NCBI GenBank assembly: GCA_040380145.1
Contig: JBEIJQ010000105.1
Span: 1-11,041 of the forward strand
DNA length: 11,041 bases
Reading direction: 5' to 3'
DNA from: JBEIJQ01 sp040380145
Lineage (GTDB): Bacteria; Bacteroidota; Bacteroidia; Chitinophagales; Saprospiraceae
The notes below the pieces were generated by a model that searched no databases, was not told the DNA's origin, and worked only from the letters and a program-made list of their open reading frames with translations. The position numbers and the translations under genes are program-made. Numbering within the stretch: position 1 is the first letter of the stretch; each line of letters opens with the position of its first letter. Below, in pieces: positions 6,734 to 11,041 of the stretch.

Positions 6734-7579
6734 ATGGCCCTCCAAAACATCTTGGTCCCCACCGACTTTTCGCCGTTTGCCGACCGTGCGCTGGAAACGG
6801 CGGCCGTGCTCGCCCGCAAGACGGGCGCGAAAATACACCTGTTCCACCGGGCGCACATCCACCCCGAGTGGGGCGAGCTCACGGAAGTGGGCCGGGCCCT
6901 TTACCCGCAGTCGCAGCAGATCGTGGCGGAGGTGGAGCAGCGGTTCGCGGAGATTGCCGCCGATCCGCGTTACGCGGGCCTCGAGATGGAGGGCGTGTAC
7001 GCTTCGGGCAACCTGATCGAGCGCGTAGAGGAATATGTGGAAGAATGCGGAATCGATCTGGTGGTGATCGGTTCGCACGGCGCGGGCGGCTTCACGGAAC
7101 TGCTCATCGGCTCCAACACGCAGAAAATCGTCCGGTTTGCCCGGTGCCCGGTGCTCACCGTCCGGGAGCATTCGCCGGTGGAATTCCGCAACATCGTGTT
7201 TGTCTCGAATTTCGAGGACGACGCCCTGCCCGCTTTTCGGCGGGTGGTGGATCTCGGCAGTTTGTTCGATGCGCACTACCACCTGTTGCACATCGAGGAC
7301 CCAGGCCTGTTCTCGGCGGCCCGACAACGGTTGGAGGACGCCACGGAGCCGTTCATCGCCGAATGTCCGCCGCATCGGGTGACGCGGCACCTGTTTCCGC
7401 ACGAGGATGTGGAGGAGGCCATCATGAGCTACATCAAGGGGTTGGAAGCCGATTTGGTTTCGGCCGTCCACTACGGCAACGAACCGCTCCGGCGGCTGTT
7501 CCGGTTCAGCCTCACCGAGGCTTTGATCAACCACTTGGAGGTGCCGGTGCTGACCATCAACGCCTCGCGGCATTCGTGA
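6734..7579 (+). CDS. Universal stress protein, tandem Usp domains
   Basis: A 281-residue cytoplasmic protein with two UspA folds in tandem. The first (about 2-145) starts ILVPTDFSPFADRAL with Asp11 and carries an intact ATP-binding motif G-2x-G-9x-G-S (GSHG at 113-116, GS at 126-127), so it probably binds ATP. The second (about 152-276) begins NIVFVSNFEDDA and ends PVLTIN, but its GxxG loop is degenerate (SAVHYGNEPLRR, 243-254), so it has probably lost nucleotide binding; this asymmetry is common in Bacteroidota tandem Usps. Such proteins support survival under starvation, oxidative and other stress by mechanisms still poorly known. ATG 6734 directly begins the conserved first strand. The gene follows hsp20 but is separated from it by two terminators, so co-transcription is unlikely. 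Confidence 0.93.
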   Translation: MALQNILVPTDFSPFADRALETAAVLARKTGAKIHLFHRAHIHPEWGELTEVGRALYPQSQQIVAEVEQRFAEIAADPRYAGLEMEGVYASGNLIERVEEYVEECGIDLVVIGSHGAGGFTELLIGSNTQKIVRFARCPVLTVREHSPVEFRNIVFVSNFEDDALPAFRRVVDLGSLFDAHYHLLHIEDPGLFSAARQRLEDATEPFIAECPPHRVTRHLFPHEDVEEAIMSYIKGLEADLVSAVHYGNEPLRRLFRFSLTEALINHLEVPVLTINASRHS

Positions 7580-7610
7580 GCGCAGCGGACATTTTGGCCG
7601 GAAAAAGCGG

Positions 7611-7637
7611 ACAATTGCGGCGCGTGCGCTATCTTTC
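7611..7637 (+). promoter_or_regulatory. Promoter region of the four-helix membrane protein gene
   Basis: TATCTTTC (7630-7637) matches TAnnTTTG except for its last base and ends only 4 nt before the ATG at 7642, suggesting a leaderless mRNA. ACAATTGCGG (7611-7620) begins 19 nt before the box; exactly the same 10-mer at the same distance occurs before sucA. Confidence 0.45.
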
Positions 7638-7641
7638 CCCC

Positions 7642-7992
7642 ATGAAATACCTTCTCGTATTGCTGTCGGTACTGATGACGATCGCTTCGGCGTTGTTGCT
7701 GGACTTTGCCGCCGACCGCTACAAGACGGTCAGTTTGGTGGTTTTTTTTCTGTTGGGCACGGCCGTTTTCGTCAACGTCGTCAAGTTCGTGTTTTGGGGT
7801 TGGCTGCTGAAGCGTTACGACCTGAGCACCAGTTATCCGCTGACCTCCATATTTTTTCCCCTGATCTTTCTGACCGCTTGGCTGCGGGAAGACAATTTTC
7901 GGGCTGAGTGGCCCCAGTGGATGGGAATGGCCCTGATCGTGGCGGGGATTTTGTTTTTCATAAAAAATCCGTCCGCGCGAACGGAGGAGTAA
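7642..7992 (+). CDS. Four-helix membrane protein, DMT/SMR-like (ArnE-type)
   Basis: The 116-residue protein has four predicted membrane helices (about 2-22, 29-54, 61-80 and 92-108) and a short charged tail. Size, topology and the C-terminal half (YDLSTSYPLTSIFFPLIFLT, then GMALIVAGILFF) resemble the SMR/EmrE and ArnE branches of the drug/metabolite transporter superfamily, which work as dimers of small subunits. The first helix lacks the membrane-embedded glutamate (Glu14 of EmrE) needed for proton-coupled drug export, as in ArnE/ArnF flippase subunits, so a multidrug pump is unlikely and a flippase-like or other role is more plausible. The substrate is unknown. It lies 62 bp after usp with its own promoter-like box and 69 bp before sucA. 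ATG 7642 begins the first helix directly. Confidence 0.75.
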   Translation: MKYLLVLLSVLMTIASALLLDFAADRYKTVSLVVFFLLGTAVFVNVVKFVFWGWLLKRYDLSTSYPLTSIFFPLIFLTAWLREDNFRAEWPQWMGMALIVAGILFFIKNPSARTEE

Positions 7993-7995
7993 GGC

Positions 7996-8022
7996 ACAAT
8001 TGCGGGATTCGGGCTATTTTTG
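7996..8022 (+). promoter_or_regulatory. Promoter region of sucA
   Basis: TATTTTTG (8015-8022) is a perfect match to TAnnTTTG and lies 39 nt before the ATG at 8062. ACAATTGCGG (7996-8005) begins 19 nt upstream of the box, as it does before the neighbouring membrane protein gene. The TTG inside this 10-mer is only 12 nt from the box, too close for a standard -33 element, so it may be an operator. Confidence 0.5.
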
Positions 8023-8061
8023 CGCATCTCAGAGCACAACGCAAAACCATTTTTCTTTCCA

Positions 8062-10809
8062 ATGGCCCTGTCCTATATCACCAACGCGCATCCTGCATAC
8101 ATAGACGCCCTTTACAAGAATTACCTCGCCGATCCGGAGTCGGTGGAGATCGGCTGGCGCCGTTTCTTCGAAGGATTCGAGTATGCCCGTTCGGTCGAAG
8201 GCAACGGGTCGGCGGCGACACCTTCCGCGGCGATGGACGAAAAGGAGTTCCGCGTACTGGGGCTGATCCACGGCTACCGCGACCGCGGCCACCTGTTGGC
8301 CTCCACCAACCCGCTCAAGCCCCGCAAGGAGCGCTATCCGCACTTGGAACTGCCGGACTACGGCCTGTCGGAGGCCGATCTCGACTCGCGCTTCGCCGTG
8401 GGCAACGAACTGGGTCTCGGCGTGGCTTCCCTGCGCGACATCGTGGCCCGCTTGAACGCCCTTTACTGCGGCAACATCGGCTTTGAGTACGACCACATCG
8501 AAGACCGCGACCGCCGCTACTGGCTGCGCGACCGCATCGAACGCCTGTCGGGCGGCGATTACGGTTTTCCGCTCGAGAAAAAGCGCCGCATTTTGGAAAA
8601 ACTCAACGAAGCGGTCTGTTTCGAAAGTTTTTTGGCCAAAAAATTCATCGGACAAAAGCGCTTCGGCCTCGAAGGCGGCGAATGCACCATCGCCGGCCTC
8701 GACGCCGCCATCCTGCGCGGCGCCGATATGGGCGTCAAGGAAGTGGTGATCGGCATGGCCCACCGCGGCCGCCTCAATGTGCTGGCCAACATCATGCGCA
8801 AAACATACGGGTACATCTTCAACGAGTTCGAGGGCACGATGGTCCCCGACCTGTCGTTCGGCGACGGCGACGTGAAGTACCACCTCGGCTACTCCTCGCA
8901 GATCACCACCCCCGACGGACACTTCGTGGACCTCAAACTGGTGCCCAACCCCTCCCACCTCGAAGCGGTCAACCCCGTGGTGGAAGGTTTCGCCCGCGCC
9001 AAAGCAGACATCCTGTACGGCGGCGACTACGACAAGATCCTGCCCGTCCTGATCCACGGCGACGCGGCCGTTGCCGGTCAGGGCGTGGTCTATGAAACCG
9101 TGCAGATGAGCAAACTCGACGGCTACACGACCGGCGGGACCCTGCATTTCGTGATCAACAACCAGGTGGGCTTCACCACCGACATCGAAGACGCGCGCTC
9201 GTCCACCTACTGCACCGATGTGGCCAAAATCGTGCAGGCCCCCGTTTTCCACGTCAACGGCGACGATCCCGAGGCCCTCGTGCTGGCCATCGAGCTGGCC
9301 GTGGAATACCGGCAGGAGTTCAACAACGACGTGTTCGTGGACATGGTGTGCTACCGCAAAAACGGCCACAACGAATCCGACGATCCGCAGTTCACACAGC
9401 CCCAACTGTACGAACTGATCCGCAAGCACAAAGACCCGCGCACGATCTACTCGGAGCGGCTCATCGCCCGGGGCGACATCGAAGGGGAAATGGCCAAGCA
9501 ACTGGAGCGCGAGTTCAACCAAATGCTCCAGGACCGCCTCGATGCGGTGCGCCAAACGCCCTTGGCCTACAATTACCAAGAATCCGAAGAGGCTTGGCGC
9601 AAGCTCAAAAAGAAAACCACGCCCGAAGACTACGAGCGGTCGCCCGAAACGGCCATCCCGATCGAACAGGTGCGTTCCATCCTGAACCGGCTGCAGGAGC
9701 TGCCGAAGGATTTCACGCCCCTGCCCAAATTCAAAGACCGCATCTTGGCGGGCGTACAGAGCTACATCGACAAGGGCATCTGCGACTGGGCAATGGGCGA
9801 GCACTTGGCCTACGGCTCCATTCTGCTCGAGGGCAAGGATGTGCGGATGAGCGGACAGGACGTGAAACGCGGCACCTTTTCGCACCGCAACGCCGTGCTG
9901 TACGATGCCGCCACCAACGCCCAGTTCAACCGCCTCGACCACTTGTCGGACCAACAGGGCCGTTTCCGCATCTACAATTCCCTGCTCTCGGAATTTGCCG
10001 TGATGGGCTTCGAGTTCGGGTACAGCTTGGCCAACCCCGATACCCTCGTGGTGTGGGAAGGGCAGTTCGGCGATTTCGCCAACGGCGCCCAAACGATGAT
10101 CGACCAGTTCCTGTCGGCCTCCGAAAGCAAATGGCTGCGGATGAGCGGCTTGGTGCTGCTCCTGCCGCACGGCTACGAAGGACAAGGCCCGGAGCACTCC
10201 TCGGCCCGCCTGGAACGCTTCCTGCAGCTGAGCGCCGAGTTCAACATGACCGTGGCCAACGTCACCACGCCCGCGAACTTTTTCCACCTGATCCGCCGCC
10301 AGTTGGCCCGGCCCTTCCGCAAGCCTCTGGTGGTGATGTCGCCCAAGAAACTGCTCCGCTTCGAGCACTGCGTGTCGCCGTTCGAGGATTTCGCCAAGGG
10401 CGGCTTCCAAGAATTGTTCGACGACCCGCGCTTCCCCACCAAGGCCAAAGCAGCCAAGGTGAAAAAAATCGTGCTGTGCTCCGGCAAGTTTTATTACGAC
10501 CTGTTGGAAAAACAGACGGCGGACAAGCGCGACGACGTGGCCATCGTCCGCCTCGAACAGCTGTATCCCCTCCCGGCCACCCAATTGAAGGCCGTTTTCG
10601 AGAAATACCCCAAGGCACAGGTCTGCTGGGCCCAAGAAGAGCCCTCCAATATGGGCGCCTGGCAGTATGTCCACTCGATTTTCCGCACGCTCGGCGTGGA
10701 TCAATTGACGGTCGTGGGCCGAAAGGCCTCCGCCTCTCCGGCCACGGGCTTCAAAAAAGTGCACGACGCCGAACAGGCGGATTTGGTGGAAAGGGCTTTG
10801 AGCGTGTAA
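8062..10809 (+). CDS. sucA: 2-oxoglutarate dehydrogenase E1 component
   Basis: The 915-residue thiamine-diphosphate enzyme is the E1 of the 2-oxoglutarate dehydrogenase complex; it decarboxylates 2-oxoglutarate and hands the succinyl group to the E2 lipoyl domain in the TCA cycle. In order: an E2-binding-type N-terminal segment (about 1-40, ending in GWRRFFEGF), the region with FIGQKRFGLEGGE, the ThDP domain with GMAHRGRLNVLANI (from 231, active-site His234), GDAAVAGQGVVYET (Asp334) and NNQVGFTT (Asn366), the transketolase-like pyrimidine domain from about 584 (YGSILLEGKDVRMSGQD) with HGYEGQGPEHSSARLERFL (703-721), and the C-terminal domain ending with GRKASASPATGF. Length is close to the usual 930. 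ATG 8062 is chosen because the family starts just before YITNAHPAYID; an upstream in-frame TTG at 8020 lies inside the promoter. No E2 gene follows. Confidence 0.97.
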   Translation: MALSYITNAHPAYIDALYKNYLADPESVEIGWRRFFEGFEYARSVEGNGSAATPSAAMDEKEFRVLGLIHGYRDRGHLLASTNPLKPRKERYPHLELPDYGLSEADLDSRFAVGNELGLGVASLRDIVARLNALYCGNIGFEYDHIEDRDRRYWLRDRIERLSGGDYGFPLEKKRRILEKLNEAVCFESFLAKKFIGQKRFGLEGGECTIAGLDAAILRGADMGVKEVVIGMAHRGRLNVLANIMRKTYGYIFNEFEGTMVPDLSFGDGDVKYHLGYSSQITTPDGHFVDLKLVPNPSHLEAVNPVVEGFARAKADILYGGDYDKILPVLIHGDAAVAGQGVVYETVQMSKLDGYTTGGTLHFVINNQVGFTTDIEDARSSTYCTDVAKIVQAPVFHVNGDDPEALVLAIELAVEYRQEFNNDVFVDMVCYRKNGHNESDDPQFTQPQLYELIRKHKDPRTIYSERLIARGDIEGEMAKQLEREFNQMLQDRLDAVRQTPLAYNYQESEEAWRKLKKKTTPEDYERSPETAIPIEQVRSILNRLQELPKDFTPLPKFKDRILAGVQSYIDKGICDWAMGEHLAYGSILLEGKDVRMSGQDVKRGTFSHRNAVLYDAATNAQFNRLDHLSDQQGRFRIYNSLLSEFAVMGFEFGYSLANPDTLVVWEGQFGDFANGAQTMIDQFLSASESKWLRMSGLVLLLPHGYEGQGPEHSSARLERFLQLSAEFNMTVANVTTPANFFHLIRRQLARPFRKPLVVMSPKKLLRFEHCVSPFEDFAKGGFQELFDDPRFPTKAKAAKVKKIVLCSGKFYYDLLEKQTADKRDDVAIVRLEQLYPLPATQLKAVFEKYPKAQVCWAQEEPSNMGAWQYVHSIFRTLGVDQLTVVGRKASASPATGFKKVHDAEQADLVERALSV

Positions 10810-10866
10810 GCGCGGGGTCGGCGGGATTTTGTTCCCCCCTTTGGGAGCTGAAAAGCAGGTGGAAAT

Positions 10867-10900
10867 GCAACTTGTGCACAGACAAAGTGCGCCTTGTTGC
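10867..10900 (+). terminator. Possible imperfect terminator of sucA
   Basis: GCAAC (10867-10871) pairs with GTTGC (10896-10900), and the inner GTGCAC (10874-10879) pairs with a partly matching GTGC-rich arm (from 10887), across a 7-nt loop; TCCTTTTCC follows. The stem has a mismatch and a bulge and the T-tract is broken, so function is uncertain. It lies in the 121-bp gap between sucA and a convergent gene. Confidence 0.3.
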
Positions 10901-10930
10901 TCCTTTTCCAACCCCACTCCACCGAATCGC

Positions 10931-11041
10931 TCACTGCTTGATCAGCATGGCGCTTCCCACGGAGGGTATTTCCAAGAGATACAGACCGTTTTCGGCCTCG
11001 AACAGAGGAATCTCCACCCGGTTTTCGCCGGGCACCACAGC
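10931..11041 (-). CDS. 3' end of a T9SS-sorted secreted protein
   Basis: The minus strand from the window edge to a TGA at 10931-10933 encodes the last 36 residues of a larger protein. The pattern GENRVEIPLFEAENGLYLLE followed by a short basic end (MLIKQ) is typical of type A T9SS C-terminal sorting domains, which direct proteins across the outer membrane through the type IX system and are usually removed after export. The passenger domain lies outside the window, so its activity is unknown. The gene converges with sucA. Confidence 0.75.
   Translation of the reverse strand, partial: AVVPGENRVEIPLFEAENGLYLLEIPSVGSAMLIKQ

Noticed and set aside
8029..10917. A 962-codon open frame antisense to sucA
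   Set aside because: It mirrors sucA. Strong GC bias at third codon positions removes stops from the opposite strand. Its peptide is rich in His, Val, Gly and Gln without family motifs, while the sense strand encodes an unmistakable E1 enzyme.

Overview
The window looks like chromosomal DNA from a GC-rich member of the Bacteroidota, most plausibly a Saprospiria/Lewinella-type bacterium. Three things point there. Two proteins carry type IX secretion (T9SS) C-terminal sorting domains (the sugar dehydrogenase at 838-2451 and the partial gene at 10931-11041). Starts have no Shine-Dalgarno sequence and are preceded by A-rich leaders. Several genes are preceded by boxes close to the Bacteroidota -7 element TAnnTTTG. 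The genus is an inference and is not fixed by the sequence.

Layout from left to right: a 5' fragment of an unrecognised protein (minus, 1-142); a 436-bp stretch without a confident gene but with a strong hairpin (438-470); a 55-residue basic small protein (plus, 579-746); a secreted PQQ-type glucose/sorbosone dehydrogenase with an Ig-like module and a T9SS tail (minus, 838-2451); a Mn-type superoxide dismutase (plus, 2701-3309) with a clear terminator; a LigB/YgiD-type extradiol dioxygenase (plus, 3457-4341); a D-2-hydroxyacid (lactate/glycolate) dehydrogenase-like flavoprotein (minus, 4352-5755); a small heat-shock protein (plus, 6019-6471) with tandem terminators; a two-domain universal stress protein (plus, 6734-7579); a four-helix DMT/SMR-like membrane protein (plus, 7642-7992); the E1 subunit of 2-oxoglutarate dehydrogenase, sucA (plus, 8062-10809); and the 3' end of another T9SS-sorted protein (minus, 10931-11041).

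Most genes appear to be single transcription units with their own promoters and terminators, so this is not one operon. The shared theme is aerobic metabolism and stress protection (SodA, Hsp20, Usp, two oxidoreductases, a TCA-cycle enzyme). That theme is inferred from family membership; nothing in the sequence shows co-regulation of the whole set. I saw no mobile element, CRISPR array, tRNA, rRNA or defence island, and no clearly new multigene system. The most interesting signals are non-coding: an identical 10-mer at the same distance from the -7 boxes of two adjacent genes, a recurrent T-tract/A-tract palindrome in the intergenic regions, a 14-bp perfect palindrome between sodA and the dioxygenase gene, and the unexplained small basic protein with hairpins before and after it.
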